Source: JAIBJP01 sp036506175 (GTDB taxonomy: Bacteria; Actinomycetota; Thermoleophilia; Gaiellales; Gaiellaceae). Taken from it: 44,923 bases of DNA. The stretch spans positions 1-44,923 of the forward strand of contig DASXSE010000015.1 of the NCBI GenBank assembly GCA_036506175.1, given 5' to 3'. How positions within the stretch are numbered: position 1 is the stretch's first letter; the number at the start of each line of letters is the position of its first letter. Made by a program: the position numbers and the translations under genes. Shown in pieces: positions 32,718 through 39,762 of the stretch. A model generated the notes under the pieces. The model searched no databases. It had not been told where the DNA came from and saw only the letters and a program-made list of their open reading frames with translations.

Positions 32718-32924
32718 CTAGGACGCCTGGACATTTCGCTTGGCAAAACGGCGCACCAGGGACGAACCCGCAAGCGCTCCTACGATGGCAAGCAGGACAT
32801 CCACCCAAAACTGCCAGTCGAATGTCCCATTTCCGCCAGCGGGGTTTCCAGCGATCACCTCTGTGATGAGCAGTCCGACTAGAAAGCCGAGGATCGCCCC
32901 CACTATGCCGCCGAGCACTACCAG
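32718..32924 (-). CDS. Small two-helix membrane protein
   Basis: About 68 residues with two hydrophobic helices: a Gly-rich one (LGGIVGAILGFLVGLLITEV) and VDVLLAIVGALAGSSLV, separated by a short polar loop with NPAGGNGTFDWQFW, and a basic C-terminus RRFAKRN. The GxxxG spacing suggests helix packing or oligomers. The family is not recognised. AGGAGGGA (32931-32938) lies 6-7 nt before CTG 32924, which is in frame; GTG 32918 two codons later has poor spacing (13 nt). It lies head-to-tail upstream of the SOS promoter of imuB, but a functional link is unproven. Confidence 0.65.
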   Translation of the reverse strand: MVVLGGIVGAILGFLVGLLITEVIAGNPAGGNGTFDWQFWVDVLLAIVGALAGSSLVRRFAKRNVQAS

Positions 32925-32999
32925 CGCTGATCCCTCCTAGGGCTTCCTGGCGGGCTGAACGAGCTCCCGCAGGGTGCCTGCCCATCATGACACGGCGCC

Positions 33000-33686
33000 T
33001 CATGCGCGCACTATCTCGGCAGCGGGGCCGCGCATCGCGGTGAAACGCGGCACCACGTCGAGGACGCTCTCACGGGCACACCACTCGAGATCGTGCTCGA
33101 CGACGAACTCATGCGGATTCTTAGAGGCGCGCAGCCCCTCCTCCGCGCTCCCAAACGACCTCGCGATACGCAGCGCAGCCTCGGCCGAATCCGTCCGCTC
33201 CCCTTCGAGCAGCTCCACGATTCGTCCCGCACAGTAGGCATCGTCGAGCGTGAAGCGCCCGTCGACACCCGCGCACACGACCTCGACGTCTTCCCCGCGC
33301 TCCCGTGCCGCGCTTGCGACCGCGTCGAGGTTCAGCAGGCTCCCGACGAGAACCTCGTCGCAATCGGCTGCGGCGGCCACGATCGCGCGCGTGCCATTGG
33401 TGGTCGTGAGGATGAGCGTTTCGCCTCGCGGCTCCACGAAGTCCTGCGGTGAGTTGCCGAGATCGAACCCTTCGATCGGCCCTGCCCAGCGCTCACCCGC
33501 GAGAACGGAGCCGGGAATCTCGTCGCGCAACGCCCGCGCCTCGTCGACCTCCGAGCAGCAGAGGATACGTTCGTAGCCGCCCGCCAGCGCTTGCGCGATC
33601 GAGGACGTGGCGCGGAGAACGTCCACGACGATCCCGGTCGGAACTCTCGTCGCCTCCGCAGGTGTAAACGCAACGTGCAGGTGCAC
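33000..33686 (-). CDS. ComB-like 2-phosphosulfolactate phosphatase family protein
   Basis: A 228-aa protein. VVDVLRATSSIAQALAGG, VLAGERWAGPIEGFDLGNSP, LILTTTNGTRA and GRFTLDDAYCAGRI match the ComB family, magnesium-dependent phosphatases that release sulfolactate in archaeal coenzyme M synthesis. Most bacterial members have no coenzyme M pathway, and no other pathway gene is nearby, so the true substrate is open. The GTG start follows TAACGT by 8 nt and lacks a Shine-Dalgarno. It is divergent from the rhomboid gene. Confidence 0.88.
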   Translation of the reverse strand: MHLHVAFTPAEATRVPTGIVVDVLRATSSIAQALAGGYERILCCSEVDEARALRDEIPGSVLAGERWAGPIEGFDLGNSPQDFVEPRGETLILTTTNGTRAIVAAAADCDEVLVGSLLNLDAVASAARERGEDVEVVCAGVDGRFTLDDAYCAGRIVELLEGERTDSAEAALRIARSFGSAEEGLRASKNPHEFVVEHDLEWCARESVLDVVPRFTAMRGPAAEIVRA

Positions 33687-33694
33687 GGCCCGGG

Positions 33695-33700
33695 ACGTTA
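33695..33700 (-). promoter_or_regulatory. -10 box TAACGT of the ComB-like gene, probable leaderless start
   Basis: TAACGT on the minus strand ends 8 nt before the GTG start. It lies in the 38-nt divergent gap that also contains the rhomboid -10 candidate. Confidence 0.4.
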
Positions 33701-33711
33701 CATCGCCCCGT

Positions 33712-33717
33712 TACGAT
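33712..33717 (+). promoter_or_regulatory. -10 box TACGAT of the rhomboid gene, probable leaderless start
   Basis: TACGAT ends 7 nt before the ATG at 33725. This spacing favours 33725 over the in-frame ATG at 33716, which overlaps the hexamer. Confidence 0.4.
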
Positions 33718-33724
33718 GACCCCG

Positions 33725-34588
33725 ATGGCGACGCCGGAGCAGACGCAGACCCAGGTCTGCTACCGCCATCCAGGGACGGAGACAGCGGTCAGCTGCTCGA
33801 ACTGCGGGCGGCCCATCTGCACCGACTGCATGGTGTTCAGCGCGGTCGGGATCAAATGCCCTGAGTGCGCGGGACGACCGCCCGCCGCCAAGCGCGCGGC
33901 GGGCCGAGTCCGAACCGCGGCCGGCGAAGGCTCGGGCTTCATCGTCACGAAGACGCTGATTGGGGTCAACGTGCTCGTGTACCTGCTCCAGGCGACGGGC
34001 GGGGGGACGCTGACGAACCCCTCCGGCGAGATCTTCCTGAAGGGCTATCTCCGTGCTTACGAGGTCGCCGCCGGCGACTGGTGGCGGCTCATCACCTCGG
34101 CCTTCCTGCACGGGAGCCCCCTGCACCTCTTTTTCAACATGCTGATGCTCTGGTGGTTCGGACGGCCGCTCGAGGGGATGCTCGGACGCGGGCGGTTCCT
34201 CGCCGTCTACTTCCTCTCGATCCTGGCCGGCTCGGCGGGCGCGCTCATCGTCACGCCCACGGGAGCGACGATCGGCGCCTCAGGCGCGGTTTTCGGAATC
34301 CTCGGCGCAGGGCTGATACTCGAGCGCCATCACATCAACGTCTTCGGCGGGTCGGCGCTCCTCATCATCCTCCTGAACCTGGGCTTGAGCTTGACCCTGA
34401 ACTACGTCTCGATCGGAGGACATATCGGAGGCCTGATCGGCGGCGCTCTGACCGTCCTCGTCCTCTCCGACTGGGGCCGCAAGCACGCCGTCTACGGACG
34501 TGTCGACGTCCTGGCGGTGGCGGGCCTGCTGGGGATAGCCGTTCTCAGCGTCGGAATCGCCTACTTACGCGTGCGCGGTTACGCCTGA
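33725..34588 (+). CDS. Rhomboid intramembrane serine protease with N-terminal zinc-binding domain
   Basis: A 287-aa membrane protease. The first 50 residues form a B-box-like zinc ribbon: CYRHPGTETAVSCSNCGRPI followed by CTDC and CPEC. Six or more helices follow. FLHGSPLHLFFNML contains the conserved His/Asn, GASGAVFG the catalytic Ser and GGHIGGLIGG the catalytic His, so the dyad is intact. It cleaves transmembrane substrates; the target is unknown. The ATG at 33725 is chosen from the upstream TACGAT box; an ATG three codons earlier is possible. The stop overlaps the next gene (PLD). Confidence 0.9.
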   Translation: MATPEQTQTQVCYRHPGTETAVSCSNCGRPICTDCMVFSAVGIKCPECAGRPPAAKRAAGRVRTAAGEGSGFIVTKTLIGVNVLVYLLQATGGGTLTNPSGEIFLKGYLRAYEVAAGDWWRLITSAFLHGSPLHLFFNMLMLWWFGRPLEGMLGRGRFLAVYFLSILAGSAGALIVTPTGATIGASGAVFGILGAGLILERHHINVFGGSALLIILLNLGLSLTLNYVSIGGHIGGLIGGALTVLVLSDWGRKHAVYGRVDVLAVAGLLGIAVLSVGIAYLRVRGYA

Positions 34589-35628
34589 CGATCCAGATAC
34601 GCACACTGACGGACGGCGGGCAGAGCGCCCTCGAGATCGCCGAGTTCGTGGGTGAGTTCCTCTCCGCTGCGAAGAAGACTCTCGACCTGGCGCTGTACGA
34701 CTTCGACCTCGACCACCCCACCGCGAAGCTCGTCGCCAGCGCCCTCACGAACACGGCGCACCGCGGCGTCAACGTCCGGCTCGCCTTCAACGTCGACCAC
34801 GAGCGCCCGATCCCCGTACCGCCTCCTCCGCGAGGGGAGCCGAGCGTGATCGACAGCCTCGACGTCCCCACCAAAGGAATCTCGGGGATCCCCGACCTGA
34901 TGCATCACAAGTACGTCATCCGCGACGGAGAGGCCGTCTGGACGGGCTCGACGAACTGGACGGATGACTCCTGGAGCCGGGAGGAGAACGTCATCGCGAT
35001 CGTCGACTCTGAAGAGGTCGCCCGGGCCTACACGACAGATTTCGAGCAGCTGTGGACGACCGAGGACGTCGCCCAAAGCGGCTTCGTCGACCCGAATCCG
35101 ATCCGGGTCGGCGAGATCCGTGTGCGTACGTGGTTCACACCGGGCCACGGCGAAGCCCTAGCGACTCGGCTCGCGCATCGAATCGCGCGCGCGAAGAACC
35201 GGATCCGGATCGCTTCGCCGGTCATTACCTCCGGCCCGGTCCTCGGCGCTCTCGCCGAAACGATCTCGGACGGGAAGGTGGACGTCGCCGGCGTCGTCGA
35301 CGCGACCCAGATGAAGGGCGTCTACCACCAGTGGGAGCTGAACGGCAACGCGGAGTGGAAGGTTCCCCTCATTAGGCGCGTGCTCGCGGGCGCGTTCACC
35401 GGCAAGGAGTCGACTCCATACGGCCGGGGGGACGTGCACGACTACATGCACGCCAAGGCGGCCGTGATGGACGACTACGTCTTCACCGGGAGCTACAACA
35501 TGTCTCACTCGGGCGAGGTGAACGCGGAGAACGTGCTCGAGATCCGCGATCCACAGCTCGCGGAGCGCCTGGTCGGCTTCATTGACGAGGTTCGGCTTCG
35601 CTACCCCCAAGCCCCGCCTCCGCCCTAA
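34585..35628 (+). CDS. Phospholipase D-like protein with two HKD motifs
   Basis: A 347-aa protein with two PLD half-sites: MHHKYVIRDGEAVWTGSTNW and YMHAKAAVMDDYVFTGSYNM, each with His-x-Lys and Asp, making a complete pseudo-dimeric active site. The absence of a signal peptide or membrane helix suggests a cytosolic nuclease- or phosphodiesterase-like enzyme rather than cardiolipin synthase. Residues 1-25 (TIQIRTLTDGGQSALEIAEF) look like the normal domain start, yet no ATG, GTG or TTG lies in frame before them. CTG at 34585, in a CTGA overlap with the rhomboid stop, is the likely start. GTG 34648 would truncate the fold. Confidence 0.85.
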   Translation: MTIQIRTLTDGGQSALEIAEFVGEFLSAAKKTLDLALYDFDLDHPTAKLVASALTNTAHRGVNVRLAFNVDHERPIPVPPPPRGEPSVIDSLDVPTKGISGIPDLMHHKYVIRDGEAVWTGSTNWTDDSWSREENVIAIVDSEEVARAYTTDFEQLWTTEDVAQSGFVDPNPIRVGEIRVRTWFTPGHGEALATRLAHRIARAKNRIRIASPVITSGPVLGALAETISDGKVDVAGVVDATQMKGVYHQWELNGNAEWKVPLIRRVLAGAFTGKESTPYGRGDVHDYMHAKAAVMDDYVFTGSYNMSHSGEVNAENVLEIRDPQLAERLVGFIDEVRLRYPQAPPPP

Positions 35629-35658
35629 CAGCGAATTTAAGAAACTCAAACGGGGCGC

Positions 35659-35685
35659 TAAAGCTTCTCGTCCACCCTCCGATAG
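35659..35685 (+). promoter_or_regulatory. Sigma28/WhiG-like promoter of the GH26-like gene
   Basis: TAAAGCTT (35659-35666), an 11-bp spacer and TCCGATAG (35678-35685) match the FliA/WhiG consensus TAAAGTTT-N11-GCCGATAA at 13 of 16 positions. The -10 ends 7 nt before the GTG start, so the transcript would begin at or next to the start codon. Confidence 0.55.
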
Positions 35686-35692
35686 CAGGGAC

Positions 35693-36646
35693 GTGAGGCG
35701 ATACCTCCTAGCCGTCGTCTTTGCCCTCGCGCTCGTGCCGAGCGCGCATGGATCCATCCTCCTCGGACTGGCAGGCGACAAGGATCGCTTCAGGTCGCAG
35801 ACGGGGCAGGTGACCGACACGGGCCACGTCTTCCTCGCCTGGAACCAGGGCTACAAGTGGGGCAGACAGTTCGAGGCCTGGTTCCCGATGCTGGGCAACA
35901 CCCCGATGATCGGGTTCGGCACCAAGGGCTACGGCGGCGGGGAGCTCCTCACTCCGGCGCAGATCAAGAACGGCAAGGGCGACGCCTACCTCTTCGACTT
36001 GAACCACGAGGCCTCGGTCTGGGGCGGGCCGCTGATCGTGCGCCCGATGGCGGAGATGAACGGCTACTGGAACTACTACTGCGCGTTCAACGCGGACGGC
36101 TCGTTCCGCGGCGCCGCGCATTCGCAGGGCAACTTCCGCCAGGCCTTCCGGCGCATCTACATCATCCTCCACGGCGGACCGCTGGATCAGATCAACGCGA
36201 AGCTCGTCAAGTGGAACATGCCGCGCCTCAGCATCTCGCACGACCTTCCATCGCTGCCCGTGCCGCAGCTGCGGGTCATGTGGAATCCGCAGGGCTACGG
36301 CAGCCCGGACATCAGCGCGAACAGCGCGAAGGCGTACTACCCTGGCGACAACTTCGTCGACATCGTGGGCAACGATCTCTACGACATCAGGTTCAACGCG
36401 GAGTGGGAGGCGAACGCGGCGCTGTACGCCGCGCATCCGAACAAGCCGTATGCGATCGGTGAGTGGGGCCTGTGGGGAATCGACGATCCGGCCTTCGTCC
36501 GGCGCATGGCAAGCTTCGTCAAGAACCATTCCCGCGTCGTGCTCATCGCCTGGTACAAGAGCCAGATAGGGTCGATCTTCGACCTCGGCAACAAGCCGAA
36601 GAGCCGCGCGGCCTACCACACCTACATCCTCCCGCTCGGAAACTAA
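35693..36646 (+). CDS. Secreted GH26-like glycoside hydrolase (putative beta-mannanase)
   Basis: A 317-aa protein with an N-terminal signal peptide (RRYLLAVVFALALVPSAHGS). The TIM-barrel of clan A is recognised by VRPMAEMNGYWNYY, with acid/base Glu121, the GH26-type segment YYPGDNFVDIVGNDLYD, and nucleophile Glu257 in YAIGEWGLWG. Mannan or a related beta-glycan is a likely substrate, but other GH26 specificities are possible. GTG 35693 is the start: the signal peptide begins there and a sigma28-like promoter ends 7 nt upstream. The upstream frame is open but noncoding in character. It is convergent with ppdK, 3 nt apart. Confidence 0.85.
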   Translation: MRRYLLAVVFALALVPSAHGSILLGLAGDKDRFRSQTGQVTDTGHVFLAWNQGYKWGRQFEAWFPMLGNTPMIGFGTKGYGGGELLTPAQIKNGKGDAYLFDLNHEASVWGGPLIVRPMAEMNGYWNYYCAFNADGSFRGAAHSQGNFRQAFRRIYIILHGGPLDQINAKLVKWNMPRLSISHDLPSLPVPQLRVMWNPQGYGSPDISANSAKAYYPGDNFVDIVGNDLYDIRFNAEWEANAALYAAHPNKPYAIGEWGLWGIDDPAFVRRMASFVKNHSRVVLIAWYKSQIGSIFDLGNKPKSRAAYHTYILPLGN

Positions 36647-36649
36647 CGG

Positions 36650-39274
36650 CTAGCCGCCGACCTGTACGGGGGCGACGCCCGCTTCCTTCAGGGCGGCCTG
36701 GGCCGCCGCCAGGCGTGCGAGCGGCACGCGATAGGGGGAGCAGCTGACGTAGTCCAGCCCGAGCCCGTGGCAGAAGGCGACGGAAGCCGGATCGCCGCCA
36801 TGCTCGCCGCAGATGCCCATCTTCAGGCCCGATTTCACCGCGCGCGCCCGTCCGACCGCGATCTCCATGAGGTCGCCCACACCGCTTCGGTCGAGCGTCT
36901 CGAACGGGTTCGCGTTCAGGATGCGGTCGTCGAGGTAGCGGGTGAGGAACTTCCCCTCGGCGTCGTCGCGGGAGAAACCGAGGGCCGTCTGCGTCAGGTC
37001 GTTCGTTCCGAAGCTGAAGAAGTCCGCGTGCTCGGCGATCTCGTCGGCCCGGATGCAGGCGCGCGGGAGCTCGATCATCGTCCCGCACAGGTACTCGGCG
37101 CCGCCTTCCTCGGCCGCTGTGCGAACCGTCAGCTCGCGTAGCCGCCTGAGCTCCTCGGCAAAGCCCACGAGCGGATGCATGATCTCGACGAGCGGCTTCT
37201 TGCCGGTTCGACTTTCGACGGCCGCGGCGGCCCTGACGATCGCCCGCACCTGCATCTCGTAGATCTCCGGGTAGAGCAGGCCGAGACGGCAGCCACGCGT
37301 TCCGAGCATCGGATTCGCCTCGCGGAGCGCGCGAATCCGCCGGGCCATCTCCGGCGACTCCGCCTCTTCGAGCGGGGGCAGAAACTCGTGCAGCGGCGGG
37401 TCGAGCAGGCGGATGGTGACGGGGAGCCCCGCCATCGCTTCGAAGATCCCCTCGAAGTCCTCCTGCTGCGGCGGCAAGAGCTTGCTGAGCGCTTCGCGGC
37501 GCTCCTCCTCCCCGCTCGCCATGATCATCGCGCGGACAAGCGGGAGACGGTCCTCGGCCATGAACATATGCTCGGTGCGGCAGAGTCCGATCCCCTCGGC
37601 GCCGAGCTCGCGGCCCTTCGCCGCGTCGGCCGGCGTGTCGGCATTCGCGCGCACCTTCAGCCGACGGAGCCTGTCGGCCCAGCCGAGCAGGCGCTCGAAG
37701 TCCTCGTTGATCCGCGGGGGAACGAGCTTGACCTCGCCGACGATCACCTCGCCGGAGCCGCCGTCGATCGTGATCACGTCTCCTTCAGCGAGGTCCTGTC
37801 CGCCAACGGAGATCGTGCGCTTGCCCACGTCGATCGTCAGAGCCTCGCACCCTGCGACGCACGGCTTGCCCATCCCGCGCGCGACCACGGCGGCGTGGGA
37901 GGTCATGCCGCCTTGGGCTGTGAGCACACCGCGGGCCTCGAGGATCCCATGGATGTCGTCGGGGGTCGTCTCCCAGCGGACGAGGATGACGTCCTTCCCC
38001 GCTTTGCCCTGATCCTCCGCTTCGTCCGCGTCGAGGACGATCTTGCCGGTCGCCGCGCCGGGCGAGGCGTTGAGCCCCTTGGCGGCGGGCTGGTAGTCGG
38101 CGTTCGGGTCGATCATCGGATGGAGGAGCTGATCGAGCTGCTTCGGATCGATGCGCGAGACCGCTTCCTCTTTCGAGATCAGACCCTCGTCGACCATGTC
38201 GGCGGCGATCTTGAGCGCCGCCTGAGCCGTCCTCTTGCCGCTCCGGGTCTGCAAGAGATACAGGCGGCCGTCCTCGATCGTGAACTCGATGTCCTGCATC
38301 TCGCGGTAGTGGTCCTCCAGGCGACGCATCGTCTCGACGAGCTCGTCGAAGGCCCGAGGGAGGCGCTCCTTCATCGCGGCGAGCGGCTGCGGCGTACGGA
38401 TGCCTGCGACGACGTCCTCCCCCTGCGCGTTCGTGAGGAACTCGCCCCAGAGCCCCCGCTCGCCGGTTGACGGGTCACGGGTGAACGCGACTCCCGTGCC
38501 GGACTCCTCCCCTTTGTTCCCGAAGACCATCTGGACGACGTTCACCGCAGTCCCGAGATCGTCCGGGATCCCGTTGGCCTGCCGGTAGACCTGCGCGCGA
38601 GGCGTGTCCCACGAGTCGAAGACGGCACGGACGGCGCGCTCGAGCTGGTCACGGGCGTCCTGTGGGAAGTCGGCGCCGACAGCGCTGCTGTAGATCTCCT
38701 TGAAGCGCTCCACGAGCTCGCGCAGATCGCTCGCCTCGAGCTCGACGTCCTCGCGGACACCGCGCTTTCCCTTCAGGGACGCAATCGCCTCCTCGAACTC
38801 GTGCGCGTCGACCCCATCGACGACGTGGCCGTACATCTGAATCAGCCGGCGATACGCGTCGAAGGCGAAGCGCTCATTTTCGGTCGCGCGCGAAAGCCCT
38901 TGGACCGACTCGTCGTTCAACCCTAGGTTGAGGATCGTGTCCATCATCCCCGGCATGGAGACGGCGGCTCCCGAGCGGACCGAGACGAGGAGGGGATCCT
39001 CAGGATCCCCGAAGCGTTTTCCGGTCGCTTGCTCGAGACGCTCGACATGGGTGGCGATCTCGTCCTCGAGCCGAGGCGGAAGCGCGCGGCCGTTTTGCAT
39101 GTATTCGACGCAAGCGGCGGTCGCCACGGTGAATCCCGCGGGGACGGGAATCCCGATTGCCGTCATCTCGGCGAGGCCGGCGCCCTTGCCGCCGAGAAGC
39201 TCGCGGCCGAGGTCGGCACCCTCGGCGAAGTCGTAGACGTAGGTGTCCATGTGGGCGCGGACAGATTTTCCCAT
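36650..39274 (-). CDS. ppdK: Pyruvate, phosphate dikinase
   Basis: An 874-aa enzyme interconverting pyruvate + ATP + Pi and PEP + AMP + PPi. The N-terminal ATP-grasp region includes GGKGAGLAEM, SVRSGAAVSMPGMMDTILNL and VFGNKGEESGTGVAFTRDP. The swivelling domain has GGMTSHAAVVARGMGK with catalytic His460 and regulatory Thr458, the residue controlled by PpsR-type proteins. The C-terminal PEP barrel has GLCRTEHMF, FSFGTNDLTQTALG and MGICGEHGGDP. The length is that of bacterial PPDK. The start is either ATG 39274 or ATG 39250; TCTAAT 8 nt before the first could be its -10. Confidence 0.97.
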   Translation of the reverse strand: MGKSVRAHMDTYVYDFAEGADLGRELLGGKGAGLAEMTAIGIPVPAGFTVATAACVEYMQNGRALPPRLEDEIATHVERLEQATGKRFGDPEDPLLVSVRSGAAVSMPGMMDTILNLGLNDESVQGLSRATENERFAFDAYRRLIQMYGHVVDGVDAHEFEEAIASLKGKRGVREDVELEASDLRELVERFKEIYSSAVGADFPQDARDQLERAVRAVFDSWDTPRAQVYRQANGIPDDLGTAVNVVQMVFGNKGEESGTGVAFTRDPSTGERGLWGEFLTNAQGEDVVAGIRTPQPLAAMKERLPRAFDELVETMRRLEDHYREMQDIEFTIEDGRLYLLQTRSGKRTAQAALKIAADMVDEGLISKEEAVSRIDPKQLDQLLHPMIDPNADYQPAAKGLNASPGAATGKIVLDADEAEDQGKAGKDVILVRWETTPDDIHGILEARGVLTAQGGMTSHAAVVARGMGKPCVAGCEALTIDVGKRTISVGGQDLAEGDVITIDGGSGEVIVGEVKLVPPRINEDFERLLGWADRLRRLKVRANADTPADAAKGRELGAEGIGLCRTEHMFMAEDRLPLVRAMIMASGEEERREALSKLLPPQQEDFEGIFEAMAGLPVTIRLLDPPLHEFLPPLEEAESPEMARRIRALREANPMLGTRGCRLGLLYPEIYEMQVRAIVRAAAAVESRTGKKPLVEIMHPLVGFAEELRRLRELTVRTAAEEGGAEYLCGTMIELPRACIRADEIAEHADFFSFGTNDLTQTALGFSRDDAEGKFLTRYLDDRILNANPFETLDRSGVGDLMEIAVGRARAVKSGLKMGICGEHGGDPASVAFCHGLGLDYVSCSPYRVPLARLAAAQAALKEAGVAPVQVGG

Positions 39275-39343
39275 GACGGGCGATTAGATCACGTCCGTTT
39301 CGGCCGCCTTGACGCTCATGGCGACCGCGGCGAGACTGGCGCC

Positions 39344-39439
39344 ATGCGCGCGTCCCTCCTCACCGCAGCCGTTCTGGTCGTTCTCGTCGCGCTCGCGCTC
39401 GTTTCGGGCCTCGAGTCCGGCTTCTTCGACGGCCACTAA
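39344..39439 (+). CDS. Possible 31-aa single-helix membrane peptide
   Basis: An ATG-initiated frame encodes MRASLLTAAVLVVLVALALV followed by a short polar tail with ESGFFDG. It would make one membrane helix. No good Shine-Dalgarno or promoter is visible and it is divergent from ppdK in a 338-nt gap. This could be chance in G+C-rich DNA. Confidence 0.25.
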   Translation: MRASLLTAAVLVVLVALALVSGLESGFFDGH

Positions 39440-39612
39440 CGGACAAAAAGAGAGGCGGCCGTGGTGCCGAGCCGCCTCAACTCGGGCCGAGACGTAGGCT
39501 GCGGCGCCCCACGTCTTCCTAGCCCGTTAGGGACTGACGATGGCTGAGGCATGGCGAAGGCGCCATGACCGAATGGGGTATCCGCGAGGGGTACCTCGTT
39601 AGAGGAGCTGAT
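39440..39612 (-). other. Structured noncoding region downstream of the 49-aa gene (3'UTR or sRNA candidate)
   Basis: On the minus strand several hairpins follow each other: CGAGG/CCTCG (39585-39598), CATGGCG/CGCCATG (39550-39567), CCTA/TAGG (39518-39531), GACGT/ACGTC (39491-39515), then the terminator hairpin at 39452-39478. No reading frame with coding character was found. It could be a structured 3'UTR of the recO-ppsR transcript or a separate small RNA. No known riboswitch or RNA family was recognised. Confidence 0.4.
39444..39478 (-). terminator. Intrinsic terminator of the recO-glyQS-ppsR operon
   Basis: Read on the minus strand, GAGGCGGC (39471-39478) pairs with GCCGCCTC (39452-39459) around an 11-nt loop, followed by TCTTTTTG. 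An 8-bp GC stem with a T-run is the clearest rho-independent terminator in the window. It separates this operon from ppdK. Confidence 0.8.
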
Positions 39613-39762
39613 TCAGAGGTTCCGGCGTTCGGCGATCCAGGAAACGAAGCGGATTCCCATCCAGACGGGCGTGAAGAGCACGTAGAAGATGAACAGGGCC
39701 GCCGCGAGGAGCACCATCCAAAAAGGCCAGTAGTAAAACGGAATCGGGCGCTTCTGCTTCAT
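39613..39762 (-). CDS. 49-aa single-pass membrane protein coupled to ppsR
   Basis: A 49-residue protein: a basic N-terminus MKQKRPIPFYYW, one long hydrophobic helix (MVLLAAALFIFYVLF), a Trp/Ile-rich segment PVWMGIRFVSWIAE and a basic end ERRNL. The ATG overlaps the ppsR stop (ATGA), which supports real translation. The family is not recognised. It is the last gene before the terminator. Membrane tethering or modulation of a neighbouring product is speculation. Confidence 0.7.
   Translation of the reverse strand: MKQKRPIPFYYWPFWMVLLAAALFIFYVLFTPVWMGIRFVSWIAERRNL

Noticed and set aside
34560..34600. Programmed frameshift fusing rhomboid to the PLD domain
   Set aside because: No slippery heptamer or downstream structure was seen at the junction; an overlapping re-start is simpler.
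24962..36646. Genomic island or prophage in the mixed-gene region
   Set aside because: No integrase, transposase, phage structural gene, tRNA-flanked direct repeat or clear change in base composition was noticed.
39440..39612. Riboswitch in the gap between the 31-aa frame and the 49-aa gene
   Set aside because: No plus-strand gene follows within 4 kb, and on the minus strand the structure lies downstream of genes, so it cannot control a following gene in the usual way.
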